DNA of 64,000 nt from Candidatus Saccharibacteria bacterium UBA2951 (GTDB lineage Bacteria; Patescibacteriota; Saccharimonadia; Saccharimonadales; Saccharimonadaceae): positions 62,001-126,000 of the forward strand of contig DEBR01000005.1 of NCBI GenBank assembly GCA_002348615.1. Direction: 5' to 3'. Below the pieces are notes generated by a model, which had not been told where the DNA came from, made no database searches, and worked only from the letters and a program-made list of their open reading frames with translations. Below are positions 23,869-33,029 of this stretch, in pieces. The translations under genes and the position numbers were made by a program. Each line of letters starts with the position of its first letter. Position 1 is the stretch's first letter.

Positions 23869-24780
23869 GTGAGTCACAGCATACGACAGATTCGGGATAA
23901 CACGACACGGGCACGCCACTTGATGCAGCGCAGTCGTCAACAAAAGTTCGCGGTCGGTGCATTCAATATCGATAACCAGGAGACGCTCATCGCCGTAGCA
24001 CGGGCTGCTCAAAAACTGAATGCGCCTGTGCTTGTAGAGGTTAGTGACGGCGAGGTTGAAGCGTTGGGGCTTGAGAACGTTCGTGACATGGTCGACAACT
24101 ACAAGGCGGAGTACGGTGTCGAGATGTATCTTAACCTGGACCATAGTCCGACCGTCGAGAGCTGCAAGCGAGCGATCGATGCCGGTTACGAATTCATCCA
24201 TATTGACATTTCGCAGGCGAATCACGATGCTACCGAAGAAGAAATCATCGAGAAGACCAAAGAGGTCGTCGAGTACGCCAAGTTCACGGGCGCGCTGGTC
24301 GAAAGCGAACCACACTACTTTGGTGGTTCATCGAACCTGCACGAAGAGGAAATTGACTACGAAGAAATTAAGAAGACATTCAGTACGCCAGAGGGGACCA
24401 AAGCATTCGTGGATGCGACTGGAATTGATACATTCGCAGCCGCAGTCGGCAATCTGCACGGCAAGTACCCCGTCCCTAAGCAGCTTGATCTTGAACTATT
24501 GACCCGTATCCGTGAAGCGATCGGATGCCAAATAAGCCTGCATGGTGGTTCGGGTACACCGCTCCATTATTTTGAGGAAGCTGCGAGAATCGGCGTATCT
24601 AAGATTAACATCAACAGCGATATGCGATATGTCTTTAGGACGACGCTTGAAAAAGTCCTGGCTGATAACCCGAAGGAGTACGCTGTCGTCAAACTAATGC
24701 CCGAGGTATATAAAGCGGTCGAAGCCGTCGTCGAGGAAAAAATCAACGCATTCGACTCGGCCGGAAAAGCCGTCAACTAA
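23869..24780 (+). CDS. fba: Class II fructose-bisphosphate aldolase
   Basis: A 303-residue zinc-dependent aldolase. It has AVGAFNIDNQETL at the start, LDHSPTVESCKRAIDAGYEFIHIDIS (zinc His and catalytic Asp region), ESEPHYFGGSS, AAAVGNLHGKY, a zinc His in SLHGGSGTPLHYF, and KININSDMR for phosphate. It starts at GTG 2 bp after the transketolase stop and is cotranscribed. It cleaves fructose-1,6-bisphosphate; class II enzymes also act on sedoheptulose-1,7-bisphosphate, which may matter here. Confidence 0.93.
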   Translation: MSHSIRQIRDNTTRARHLMQRSRQQKFAVGAFNIDNQETLIAVARAAQKLNAPVLVEVSDGEVEALGLENVRDMVDNYKAEYGVEMYLNLDHSPTVESCKRAIDAGYEFIHIDISQANHDATEEEIIEKTKEVVEYAKFTGALVESEPHYFGGSSNLHEEEIDYEEIKKTFSTPEGTKAFVDATGIDTFAAAVGNLHGKYPVPKQLDLELLTRIREAIGCQISLHGGSGTPLHYFEEAARIGVSKININSDMRYVFRTTLEKVLADNPKEYAVVKLMPEVYKAVEAVVEEKINAFDSAGKAVN

Positions 24781-24815
24781 CGACGCAACTGACTATTTAG
24801 AGTAAACATAAGTGA

Positions 24816-24821
24816 TATAAT
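24816..24821 (+). promoter_or_regulatory. -10 box TATAAT, leaderless start of PfkB kinase 1
   Basis: TATAAT ends 7 nt before the ATG at 24829. An earlier ATG at 24820 lies inside the box and cannot be the start of a transcript made from it. Confidence 0.6.
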
Positions 24822-24828
24822 GACACCA

Positions 24829-25806
24829 ATGAGTGGGCAAATTCCTTCAATATTGTCAGTCGGAGCAGCGGTTCAGGACGTCTTTTTGAGCCATAGCGAC
24901 GAATTCAAGCCGGTAACCGACAAAAGCCTGCATGAACAGGTGATGCAATTGGAAATGGGCGCGAAAGCCGATGTGAATAATATTCATTTTTCAACCGGGG
25001 GAGGCGCGACGAACGCGTCTGTCACATTTGCTCGTCAAGGTCTGCATGCAACATTCATGGGTACGATTGGCCATGACCCGGCTGGTCGTGCAGTCCTTGA
25101 TGACCTGGACGAAGAAGGAGTCGATACACGGCACGTATCATATTCTGAAAAATACCATACCGGCTATTCCGTGCTTTTGCTTGCCCCGAACGGCGAGCGT
25201 ACCATTCTGACGTACCGCGGTGCCAGTACGCATTACGACATCCGAAACTTCGACCTGAAGGACGTGGACGTGGACTGGCTGTATGTTTCGAGCATGGCAG
25301 GGAGCATGGACGTACTCGCCAAGATCTTTGACCATGCCCGCGACAAAGGTATAAAAATATTCTTTAATCCGGGAAAGGGTGAACTCGCCCACCCGGCTAA
25401 ATTGAAGGGGCTGCTCGATGACGTTGAAGTCCTGAGTGTCAACAAGGAGGAAGCGGTACAGATCGTCGAAGGGTCGGATTCGGAGGAATTGGCGCGGCAC
25501 CTTTTGCATTACGTGTCGGTGGCAATCGTGAGTGACGGACCGAACGGCGTGGTCGCGACGGATGGCAAAACGATCGTTCGTGGTGGAATGTACGAAGACG
25601 TGAAGGTCGTTGACCGCACCGGCGCAGGTGACGCATTTGGTTCGGGCTTTTTAAGCCAATGGTCACAAGGAAAGTCGCTTAAAGAGGCGATCGTGTTCGC
25701 GAGTGCGAATTCCACATCCGTCGTAACGAAGGTTGGCGCGAAAGCGGGGATATTGCACCACGGGGTACGGCTTCACGAAATGCCACTGAGTGAGAAGCCG
25801 TATTAA
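24829..25806 (+). CDS. PfkB-family carbohydrate kinase 1
   Basis: A 325-residue ribokinase-fold sugar kinase. The two family signatures are visible: the N-terminal GGGATNASVTFARQG substrate-binding element and the C-terminal DRTGAGDAFGSGFL with catalytic Asp and anion hole. The exact sugar phosphate or sugar cannot be read. Its place directly after aldolase and transketolase suggests a phosphosugar substrate such as fructose-6-phosphate or sedoheptulose-7-phosphate (inference). It is followed after 8 bp by a second PfkB kinase. Confidence 0.9.
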   Translation: MSGQIPSILSVGAAVQDVFLSHSDEFKPVTDKSLHEQVMQLEMGAKADVNNIHFSTGGGATNASVTFARQGLHATFMGTIGHDPAGRAVLDDLDEEGVDTRHVSYSEKYHTGYSVLLLAPNGERTILTYRGASTHYDIRNFDLKDVDVDWLYVSSMAGSMDVLAKIFDHARDKGIKIFFNPGKGELAHPAKLKGLLDDVEVLSVNKEEAVQIVEGSDSEELARHLLHYVSVAIVSDGPNGVVATDGKTIVRGGMYEDVKVVDRTGAGDAFGSGFLSQWSQGKSLKEAIVFASANSTSVVTKVGAKAGILHHGVRLHEMPLSEKPY

Positions 25807-25814
25807 GGAGACAT

Positions 25815-27326
25815 ATGAGTAAATTCCTCGCAGGCATATTATCGAACGATCACCCGCTGTTCACCCGTACGATCGCCGAATTCGAACGGGCCGTGGGAAA
25901 CGAGGGCGTTGACACCCGACTGATCGCGGACATCACCGAGAAGGCTCACGAGGCCATGCGACAGCTTGGGCTGGATCCGGCAGACACGCCGGCAGAAGAG
26001 CTGTACCATGCGCTAAGCGCGAATATCATGAACGACAGCCCGAATTCTGTACTGAAGGGATGCGAGTACGTACTGCTGCGTTTTCCGGAAGGACCCGTAT
26101 CGTTCAATGAACAGGATGTGGTCGAGAATGCGCACCATGAACTGCCGTTTAAGAATCGAATTGTCGGACATGCCCAGCGACACCTCCGTGCCGAAATCGT
26201 CAAACGATACGCCGAGCACGACCGGACGAGCGGTGACATGGTTCATGAACTGGCAAAACAAGCCGGATTAAAGCCTGACGAAGATGCAGGCCACCACGAT
26301 GTTATGGCAGCGCAAAATGAAAATTCGGACCGACCGAAACTACTCGCTATCGGTGATATTTTTACTGACGCTTTCATTAAGCTCGACGAACATTACAGCG
26401 TAGTGGAAACCGATGAAGATGGCAAGGAATGGTTGAAACTGCCGTTCGGTTCAAAGCCGCCATACGAACATGTCGATATCGTGCGCTCGGTTGGACCGTC
26501 ACCGAACGCTGCTGTGTCGTGTGCCAGGCTTGGCTTGGACGTGGAACTTATGGCATGGCTAGGGGATGACGAGCATGGTAAGAACTCTCTCGCGCACTTG
26601 AAAAAAGAAAACATCGGTACGACTCCCATGATTACCCAAGCTGGTTCAAAGTCGAGCTATTGGTATGTACTTCGGCACGGCTCCGATCGTACGATGTTGG
26701 TAAAAAGCGAATCTTATGACTACTCCTGGACAGCACCGGCGAAGAAGCCCGATTGGATTTACCTGGCATACATAGGCAAGGATTCATGGGCGCTACATGA
26801 AGGATTGGACGCGTATCTGGCCGACAATCCTGAAATAAAGTTCGTATTCCAACCGGCAACATACCACTTTGAATGGGGAGTCGAAAAACTTGGCTCACTC
26901 TACAAGAAAGCGTACATGGTCGTTATGAATAGGGAAGAAGCCATGCAGGTGACAGGGTTGCCGCATGATGATGTACGCGCCCTTGCCGACGGTCTGCATA
27001 AGCTTGGTCCATCTGTCGTAGTCATAACCGATGGCTCACACGGCTCATACGCGTCCTTCAATGGAAAGCTTGTCACGATCCCAAATTACCCCGACCCAGC
27101 GCCGCCTCTTGACCGCACCGGCGCGGGCGACGCGTTCGCTTCCACGATCGTCGCCGGTCTTGCCAAAGGAAAATCCGTTGAGGAAGCCCTGACATGGGCG
27201 CCAATTAACAGCATGAGCGTCGTGCAGTCAATTGGTGCGCAGGCTGGCTTGTTACGCGTTGATGACATTCAAAAGTACTTAGACGAAGCACCTACCGACT
27301 ATAAGGTTACGGAAGTCAAAGATTAG
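25815..27326 (+). CDS. PfkB-family carbohydrate kinase 2 with extra N-terminal domain
   Basis: A 503-residue protein. Residues 175-500 form a PfkB kinase (SVGPSPNAAVSCARLGLDVE, LDRTGAGDAFASTIV). Residues 1-170 are an added mainly helical domain, rich in His, Asp and Glu, with no family I recognise. It may be a regulatory or oligomerisation domain. AAGGAG (25805-25810) serves as ribosome site and overlaps the stop of kinase 1, so both are made together. The stop TAG shares the tetranucleotide TTAG with the stop of the convergent LOG-family gene. Confidence 0.87.
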   Translation: MSKFLAGILSNDHPLFTRTIAEFERAVGNEGVDTRLIADITEKAHEAMRQLGLDPADTPAEELYHALSANIMNDSPNSVLKGCEYVLLRFPEGPVSFNEQDVVENAHHELPFKNRIVGHAQRHLRAEIVKRYAEHDRTSGDMVHELAKQAGLKPDEDAGHHDVMAAQNENSDRPKLLAIGDIFTDAFIKLDEHYSVVETDEDGKEWLKLPFGSKPPYEHVDIVRSVGPSPNAAVSCARLGLDVELMAWLGDDEHGKNSLAHLKKENIGTTPMITQAGSKSSYWYVLRHGSDRTMLVKSESYDYSWTAPAKKPDWIYLAYIGKDSWALHEGLDAYLADNPEIKFVFQPATYHFEWGVEKLGSLYKKAYMVVMNREEAMQVTGLPHDDVRALADGLHKLGPSVVVITDGSHGSYASFNGKLVTIPNYPDPAPPLDRTGAGDAFASTIVAGLAKGKSVEEALTWAPINSMSVVQSIGAQAGLLRVDDIQKYLDEAPTDYKVTEVKD

Positions 27327-28009
27327 TGATCGCAGTAGGTCTTGTTTGACTTAACGATTCGAACGACTTCGTTCACGTCATCGGTGATGTGGTACAAATC
27401 TTCGTCGCCTGGTGAAATGAGATGGTCTCGTTCGAGCATAGACTGGCGAATGAACTGGTCGAACGGCTTCCAAAAGTCAACGCCGTAAAGGATGACAGGT
27501 GCCTTGGCAGTCTTTCCGGTCTGGATGAGTGTCAGAATCTCCATCATTTCGTCCATCGTGCCAAACCCGCCAGGAAAATAGACGTACGCGTCGGCATATA
27601 ACGTCATGGCGATCTTTCGAGGTGAGAAGTGACTGAATGACAGTGATTCGGTCGTGTACGGGTTTAGTGTCTGTTCATGGGGCAACGCGATGTTGAATCC
27701 GACCGAGTCACCATCTGCTTCAAACGCGCCACGATTGGCGGCCTCCATGATACCGTGACCGCCTCCGGTAATGACGGCGTAGTTCAGTCCAGCGAGTCTC
27801 CATGCCAGGTGCCTTGCTGCTTCATAGTAGCGGTCGCCTTCCGGAATCCGGGCCGAACCAAAGATCGTCACGGTACGGTGGTACTTGCGAATGACATTAT
27901 ATCCGGCCTGCAGCTCATCATCGACGCTTCCTAAACGAATCATGGCCGCCTGCAGAACGATGTCGCGCGGAATGCACACTGGTATGTCGGTATCTGGTTT
28001 TGGTTTCAT
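27323..28009 (-). CDS. LOG-family (lysine decarboxylase-like) Rossmann protein
   Basis: A 228-residue protein with both LOG motifs: the GGGHGIMEAANRGA nucleotide loop (about 85-98) and PGGFGTMDE (about 145-153, normally PGGxGTxxE). Proteins of this family hydrolyse nucleoside 5'-monophosphates to the base and ribose phosphate. Several bacterial members were first misnamed lysine decarboxylases. It may salvage bases and feed ribose-5-phosphate into the neighbouring pentose phosphate genes (inference). TACAAT at minus strand 28028-28033 gives a leader of about 12 nt. Confidence 0.88.
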   Translation of the reverse strand: MKPKPDTDIPVCIPRDIVLQAAMIRLGSVDDELQAGYNVIRKYHRTVTIFGSARIPEGDRYYEAARHLAWRLAGLNYAVITGGGHGIMEAANRGAFEADGDSVGFNIALPHEQTLNPYTTESLSFSHFSPRKIAMTLYADAYVYFPGGFGTMDEMMEILTLIQTGKTAKAPVILYGVDFWKPFDQFIRQSMLERDHLISPGDEDLYHITDDVNEVVRIVKSNKTYCDH

Positions 28010-28114
28010 ATCGGTTCGTTTGAGATGATTGTAGCAAATAACCCGTAAAAATGCTTGTGCTTAGACAGTCCGTCTGTTGTAATGAACGTACGATCATAAG
28101 TTGGAGGAATAATT

Positions 28115-28879
28115 ATGAACCTGAAGCGACAACGAGGCTCGGTAACGGCCGTTATCGTAATTGTCGTCATTATCGCGCTATTGGGCGTACTGGGTTACGT
28201 GTTCTGGGACAAGCTTGGTAACGTATCACTGACGGGCAACGATACACAGACCGACAAGACATCGGCAACAGGCTCTTCCAAAAACTTGGTAAAAGCATCG
28301 TTCGATAAAAGCTTCGGTATCAACCTTTCTTTCAAATACCCTGAGACATGGACGCTTAGCAAGGAGCAGTCAGGTACGTTCCCTGTTGCCGCCAATGAAA
28401 CTAGCGTAGAAACGCTCACGGTGAAATCTCCAGATAAGAAATACCAGGTCGTGTATCGGCTCGGTGCAAACGGAGGCCTAGGAGGCACCTGTGATGGCGA
28501 AGGTGCGACACAAATTATCGCCGCTGAAACCGAAGATCTGAAAGGCTGGCAGGGTGCGAAGTTCATGCGAGCGATCGCACAGACCCGTTCTGATAAGTAC
28601 GTGACGACCGTCGGGCTGGTAGACCCCGACTCACTGCCGTACACGAAACCGGGTCGAAGCGGCTGTGGATTCGGGCTTGGGGTCATTAATGTTCCTTCAA
28701 TGCAGTACGGCTTGACCCTGCTTGACGCATCGATCCATGACGGCAAAGGCACGAAGATGAATATCGTTGACGGTATGAGTGACGAAGGTGTCGCATCTGA
28801 AAAAGAAGCCCGTGAGTTGTTTAGCGGAAAAACGTTCGAAGAGGCGAAAACCATACTTCTGTCTACGACCCTTACGTAG
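28115..28879 (+). CDS. Membrane-anchored protein with PsbP-like domain
   Basis: A 254-residue protein: basic N-terminus, one membrane helix (about 10-30), a Thr/Ser/Asp linker (35-60), then an extracytoplasmic domain starting with INLSFKYPETWTL. This is the same layout as the protein at 515-1120, including the position of the aromatic F-x-YP-x-W element. Two cysteines (about residues 127 and 188) may form a disulphide. Function unknown. GGAGG (28103-28107) sits 7 nt before the ATG. Confidence 0.75.
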   Translation: MNLKRQRGSVTAVIVIVVIIALLGVLGYVFWDKLGNVSLTGNDTQTDKTSATGSSKNLVKASFDKSFGINLSFKYPETWTLSKEQSGTFPVAANETSVETLTVKSPDKKYQVVYRLGANGGLGGTCDGEGATQIIAAETEDLKGWQGAKFMRAIAQTRSDKYVTTVGLVDPDSLPYTKPGRSGCGFGLGVINVPSMQYGLTLLDASIHDGKGTKMNIVDGMSDEGVASEKEARELFSGKTFEEAKTILLSTTLT

Positions 28880-28899
28880 AATCTCGGTAGCTGCTGGGT

Positions 28900-28905
28900 T
28901 ACAAT
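28900..28905 (+). promoter_or_regulatory. -10 box TACAAT, leaderless start of uvrB
   Basis: TACAAT ends 6 nt before the uvrB ATG at 28912. Confidence 0.6.
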
Positions 28906-28911
28906 AATGGG

Positions 28912-30888
28912 ATGAGTGTCTTTAAGCTGAGTACCGATTACGCCCCGATGGGAGACCAGCCTTCGGCTATAAAACAACTCATCGGCGGACTTGAACAGGA
29001 AGTCCGTGAACAGACACTGCTGGGTGTAACCGGCTCGGGAAAGACGTTCACCATGGCAAACATTATTGCAAACCGTGGTGTGCCGACGCTCGTGCTGGCA
29101 CATAACAAGACGCTCGCCGCGCAACTTTTTTCTGAATTCAAAGCATTCTTTCCGGAAAACGAGGTTCATTACTTTGTCAGTTACTTCGACTACTACCAGC
29201 CGGAAGCGTATATCGCGTCAAGCGACACCTATATTGAAAAAGATTCGAAGATAAACGACGAAATCGACCGGTTGCGTCATGCCGCTACCACAGCGCTCCT
29301 TACCGGACGCGACGTGATTATCGTCGCGAGTGTCAGTTGTATCTACGGCATCGGTTCGCCTGACTCATACGCCGAAATGTCGATTCACATAAAAAAGGGC
29401 GAGCGTCGCCAGCAGGACAAATTTCTGCGTCTTTTAACCGACATCCAATACCAACGCAACGATGTCGATTTTCATCGCGGTACATTCCGCTCTAAGGGTG
29501 ATGTTGTCGATGTATTCCCAGCCGGAAGCGACGTCGCATACCGCGTGGAGTTCTTCGGCGACGAAATCGACCGCATTACGCGTATCGATCCACTGACAGG
29601 GGAAATATTAGGCGAGCCGGATGAATTAAAAATCTTTCCGTCTAGCCACTACGTCACCCCAAAGGAAAAGCTGGAAACGGCGATTGAAAAGATCAAACAT
29701 GAATTCGACGAGAGAATGGAATGGTTCGAGCGTCACGACAAGCTCCTCGAGGCCCAACGCCTGGCTCAGCGCACCAAGTACGATATTGAAATGCTTGAAG
29801 AAACAGGGTTCGTAAAAGGAATCGAGAATTACAGCCGCTACCTTACCAATCGTGAACCTGGCGAACAACCCGCCACGTTGATTGATTACTTTCCGGATGA
29901 CTGGCTGCTGCTTGTCGACGAAAGTCACATGACCCTGCCACAGGTCCGCGGCATGTATAACGGCGACCGCGCTCGTAAAGAGGTACTGGTAGAGCACGGA
30001 TTCCGTCTACCAAGCGCGCTTGATAACCGGCCGCTCCGATTCGACGAATTCGATCGACATATCAATCAGGCCATTTACGTGTCGGCAACGCCGGGTGAAT
30101 ATGAACTTTCGCATTCGCCGGAGCCGGCCCAACAGGTCATCCGCCCAACGGGGCTGCTCGACCCGAAGATAGAGGTTCGCCCAAGTCGTGGTCAGGTCGA
30201 TGATTTGATTGCAGAGATACGGGACCGCACCGCGAAACACCAACGCGTACTTGTGACGACCCTGACGAAACGCATGGCCGAGGACCTGAGTCAGCACCTG
30301 CTGGATCTTGGCATTAAGACCGCCTACATTCACAGCGATGTCGATACGTTGGAACGCGGCGATATTCTGCGCGACCTTCGAATGGGAACGTATGACGTAC
30401 TTATAGGAATCAATCTACTTCGTGAAGGATTGGACTTACCTGAGGTGAGTCTTGTCGCTATTATCGATGCTGATAAAGAAGGTTTCTTACGTTCGGAAAG
30501 CGCGCTTATCCAGACCATTGGTCGCGCTGCGCGCCACCAGGAAGGGACGGTCATCATGTATGCAGACACCGTGACGCGGAGCATGCAGGCCGCGATGGAC
30601 GAAACGAATCGGCGGCGTGGTATCCAGGAAGCATACAACCGTGAGCATGGCATTACACCCACGAGTATTGCTAAAGCGATCGACGAAGGTCTACGCTCTA
30701 TTATTCCGATGAAGGACGATGACAAAAAGCCGAAGATCGATCTGAAAAAGATTCCAAAGGACGAATACGACAGTTTGGTCAAAGACCTGACTGGACAGAT
30801 GGAACTTGCCAGCGCGAATCTTGAATTCGAAAAAGCAGCCGAGCTGCGGGATCTTATAGCAGAAATCAACCAGCGCCGCGGCAAGTAA
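28912..30888 (+). CDS. uvrB: Excinuclease ABC subunit B
   Basis: A 658-residue damage-verifying helicase of nucleotide excision repair. It has Walker A GVTGSGKTFTMA (about 38-49), the beta-hairpin region YFVSYFDYYQPEAY that probes damage, DESHMTLPQ, helicase motifs V-VI (INLLREGLDLPEV, QTIGRAARH) and the C-terminal UVR domain (about 620-655) for UvrC contact. Length is normal. The transcript should be leaderless. Confidence 0.97.
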   Translation: MSVFKLSTDYAPMGDQPSAIKQLIGGLEQEVREQTLLGVTGSGKTFTMANIIANRGVPTLVLAHNKTLAAQLFSEFKAFFPENEVHYFVSYFDYYQPEAYIASSDTYIEKDSKINDEIDRLRHAATTALLTGRDVIIVASVSCIYGIGSPDSYAEMSIHIKKGERRQQDKFLRLLTDIQYQRNDVDFHRGTFRSKGDVVDVFPAGSDVAYRVEFFGDEIDRITRIDPLTGEILGEPDELKIFPSSHYVTPKEKLETAIEKIKHEFDERMEWFERHDKLLEAQRLAQRTKYDIEMLEETGFVKGIENYSRYLTNREPGEQPATLIDYFPDDWLLLVDESHMTLPQVRGMYNGDRARKEVLVEHGFRLPSALDNRPLRFDEFDRHINQAIYVSATPGEYELSHSPEPAQQVIRPTGLLDPKIEVRPSRGQVDDLIAEIRDRTAKHQRVLVTTLTKRMAEDLSQHLLDLGIKTAYIHSDVDTLERGDILRDLRMGTYDVLIGINLLREGLDLPEVSLVAIIDADKEGFLRSESALIQTIGRAARHQEGTVIMYADTVTRSMQAAMDETNRRRGIQEAYNREHGITPTSIAKAIDEGLRSIIPMKDDDKKPKIDLKKIPKDEYDSLVKDLTGQMELASANLEFEKAAELRDLIAEINQRRGK

Positions 30889-30935
30889 GCTAGAACTCAG
30901 CACGGAAGGCCTTCTCATACCACTGTAACGTACGG

Positions 30936-30941
30936 TACAAT
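30936..30941 (+). promoter_or_regulatory. -10 box TACAAT, leaderless start of gatC
   Basis: TACAAT ends 7 nt before the ATG at 30949. The first ATG (30940) overlaps the box, so it is not used by this promoter. Confidence 0.6.
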
Positions 30942-30948
30942 GGGCTAT

Positions 30949-31239
30949 ATGACGCAAATTTCTCGTGATACGGTTCTGAGGCTTGCCGCGCTCAGTAACC
31001 TTCAACTGGCTGAAGATGAAATCGACGGGCTGACTGATGACCTGGGAAGAATCCTGGCATATGTCGAGCAACTTGATGAACTTGACACAAAAGATGTCGA
31101 GCCAGCGTATCAGGTGACCGGACTGCAGAATGTCTACCGTGACGACATCGTTGACGCCGGAGATGTGACCCGTGAAGATCTGCTCGCGCTCGCACCGAGC
31201 GTAAAAGACGCCCAAATCAAGGTGCCGAAGGTAATTTAA
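30949..31239 (+). CDS. gatC: Asp/Glu-tRNA(Asn/Gln) amidotransferase subunit C
   Basis: A 96-residue GatC with the usual pattern: LRLAALSNLQLAEDEIDGLTDDLGRILAYVEQLDELDT, then a VEPAY segment and a C-terminal VPKVI. GatC wraps around GatA and stabilises the GatCAB complex, which amidates misacylated Glu-tRNA(Gln) or Asp-tRNA(Asn). The gatA ATG overlaps its stop by one base. Confidence 0.93.
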   Translation: MTQISRDTVLRLAALSNLQLAEDEIDGLTDDLGRILAYVEQLDELDTKDVEPAYQVTGLQNVYRDDIVDAGDVTREDLLALAPSVKDAQIKVPKVI

Positions 31240-32609
31240 TGAAAACGATAGCGACATATCTTGGCAGAACAGCACGTAAGAACGTCGAGCAGGCTATTGA
31301 GGCCGCGCGTGCTAACGAATCGTACCACGCGCTACTTCATTTAACAGCTGAACGTGCCTATGAACGTGCCGAACTGGTCGATAACGGCAAAGTGACCGGG
31401 CGCTTGGCCGGAGTACCGTTCATCGTAAAAGATAACTACCTTGCTTTTGACGGACCGACAACCGCTGCGAGCCATATTCTGGAAAACTTCGTGGCGCCTC
31501 TTCAGGCGACGGTCGTTGAGCGGCTTGAAGCTGAAGGAGCTATTTGCATAGGCAAGGCGAACCTTGACTCGTTCGCACACGGCAGCAGTACTGAAAACTC
31601 GGCCTTCGGCCCGACCAAGAACGCAGTAGACCCGACCAAAGTCGCCGGGGGAAGTAGCGGCGGATCGGCGGTAGCTGTCGCACTTGATATCGTCCCATTT
31701 GCTCTGGGAAGTGATACCGGTGGTTCGATCCGCCAGCCGGCCAGCTTTAACGGCGTATACGGTGTGAAGCCGACGTACGGCATGACCAGCCGCTATGGTG
31801 TCGTCGCGATGGCGAGTAGCACGGATGTCATGGGCTGCTTCGCGAACACGGCTGAAGACGCCGCACTTGTGACTGAAATCATGGCCGGACAGGACACGAA
31901 AGACCCCACAACACTACCTGATTTTTTTGAACCGGTTACCAGTCTTTCCTCGCTTAAAATCGGTGTCATAACCGACTTCATGACCGAAGATACCGATGCC
32001 GGTGTCCGCAGCCGAGTGAACGAATATATTGAACGACTCAAGGCGAACGGACATACCGTCGAGAATGTCGAACTACCACTCGCAAAGTATACGCTCGCGA
32101 TGTACTACATTATCGTTCCTGCCGAAGTGGCTAGCAACTTGGCGCGTTACGACGGCGTACGATATGGCAGTCGCAGCAAAGACGCGGCGAGCATCGAAGA
32201 GTTATACGGATTATCCCGCGACAAAGGATTCGTCGCCGAAACGAAACGACGGATCATGATTGGCAACTATGTTCTTTCAAGCGGTTATTTTGACGCCTAT
32301 TATCTTAAGGCGCAACAGGCACGTCAAAAACTTATTGAGCAGTTCGACGACCTCTTTTCTCGGTTCGACGTGCTCATATCGCCTGTTACCCCCACGACGG
32401 CCTTTGGGTTTGGAGAAAATACCGACGACCCCATGAAAATGTACTTGTCTGACGCCATGACGGTCGGCGTCAGCTTAGCGGGTATTCCAGCGTTGTCCGT
32501 ACCCGCCGGTATGTCTGATGGCTTGCCGGTCGGAGTGCAGCTGATCGGCCAACGGCGTTCAGACGCGACGCTGCTCGCATTGGCTCGTTCAATGGAGGCG
32601 GTATCATGA
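31239..32609 (+). CDS. gatA: Asp/Glu-tRNA(Asn/Gln) amidotransferase subunit A
   Basis: A 456-residue amidase that releases ammonia from glutamine for GatB. The amidase signature GGSSGGSAVAVA and the Ser-cisSer-Lys triad are visible: Lys in FIVKDNYL, Ser in the GGSSGGSA loop, and Ser in GSDTGGSIRQPA. It is coupled to gatC by a 1-bp overlap and to the next gene by a 4-bp overlap (ATGA). Confidence 0.96.
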   Translation: MKTIATYLGRTARKNVEQAIEAARANESYHALLHLTAERAYERAELVDNGKVTGRLAGVPFIVKDNYLAFDGPTTAASHILENFVAPLQATVVERLEAEGAICIGKANLDSFAHGSSTENSAFGPTKNAVDPTKVAGGSSGGSAVAVALDIVPFALGSDTGGSIRQPASFNGVYGVKPTYGMTSRYGVVAMASSTDVMGCFANTAEDAALVTEIMAGQDTKDPTTLPDFFEPVTSLSSLKIGVITDFMTEDTDAGVRSRVNEYIERLKANGHTVENVELPLAKYTLAMYYIIVPAEVASNLARYDGVRYGSRSKDAASIEELYGLSRDKGFVAETKRRIMIGNYVLSSGYFDAYYLKAQQARQKLIEQFDDLFSRFDVLISPVTPTTAFGFGENTDDPMKMYLSDAMTVGVSLAGIPALSVPAGMSDGLPVGVQLIGQRRSDATLLALARSMEAVS

Positions 32610-33028
32610 CCGATAGTTTAATGATTATATTCCTTGTCGTTATTGTGCTGGTCGGCGCCGGCATCCTGTTCGTCATCGCCCATGGCCGTAGCGGTGGACG
32701 GACGCTCGACATGGAGCGCTTCCGAACCAGCTGGCTGCAGATTGAACAGCAACTGGTAAGGGGTGAGGAGTCAAGCTACCACCTGGCAATACTGAACGCG
32801 GACAAACTGCTCGACCAAGCACTACGTCAGCGAGGTATGAAAGGCGCTACCATGGGCGAGCGCATGAAGTTCGCTCGTGACGCGTGGTCCAACGCGAATG
32901 CCGTGTGGACGGCGCACAAGGTGCGCAACCGCATCGCTCATGAGCCCAACGTACGGGTGAACTATGACGATGCCAGGCGGGCACTGGCGGCATATAAACA
33001 GGCGTTAAAAGACGTGGGGGCAATTTGA
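32606..33028 (+). CDS. Membrane-anchored protein with HEPN-like motif, in the gat operon
   Basis: A 140-residue protein with one N-terminal membrane helix (about 5-25) and a helical cytoplasmic domain. The segment KVRNRIAHEPN near residue 112 carries the R-N-x3-H arrangement typical of HEPN domains and DUF4145-like proteins, many of which are RNases or nucleotide-binding partners. It is sandwiched between gatA (4-bp overlap) and gatB (1-bp gap), so it is made together with the tRNA-dependent amidotransferase. The reason for this placement is unknown. It could alternatively be a non-catalytic helical bundle. Confidence 0.6.
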   Translation: MTDSLMIIFLVVIVLVGAGILFVIAHGRSGGRTLDMERFRTSWLQIEQQLVRGEESSYHLAILNADKLLDQALRQRGMKGATMGERMKFARDAWSNANAVWTAHKVRNRIAHEPNVRVNYDDARRALAAYKQALKDVGAI

Positions 33029-33029
33029 T

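Noticed and set aside
28195..29169. Long minus-strand open frame of 324 codons across the PsbP-like gene and uvrB start.
   Set aside because: It is antisense to two well-supported genes and its product is low in helix-forming residues and rich in Ser/Pro/Arg, as expected of a shadow frame.
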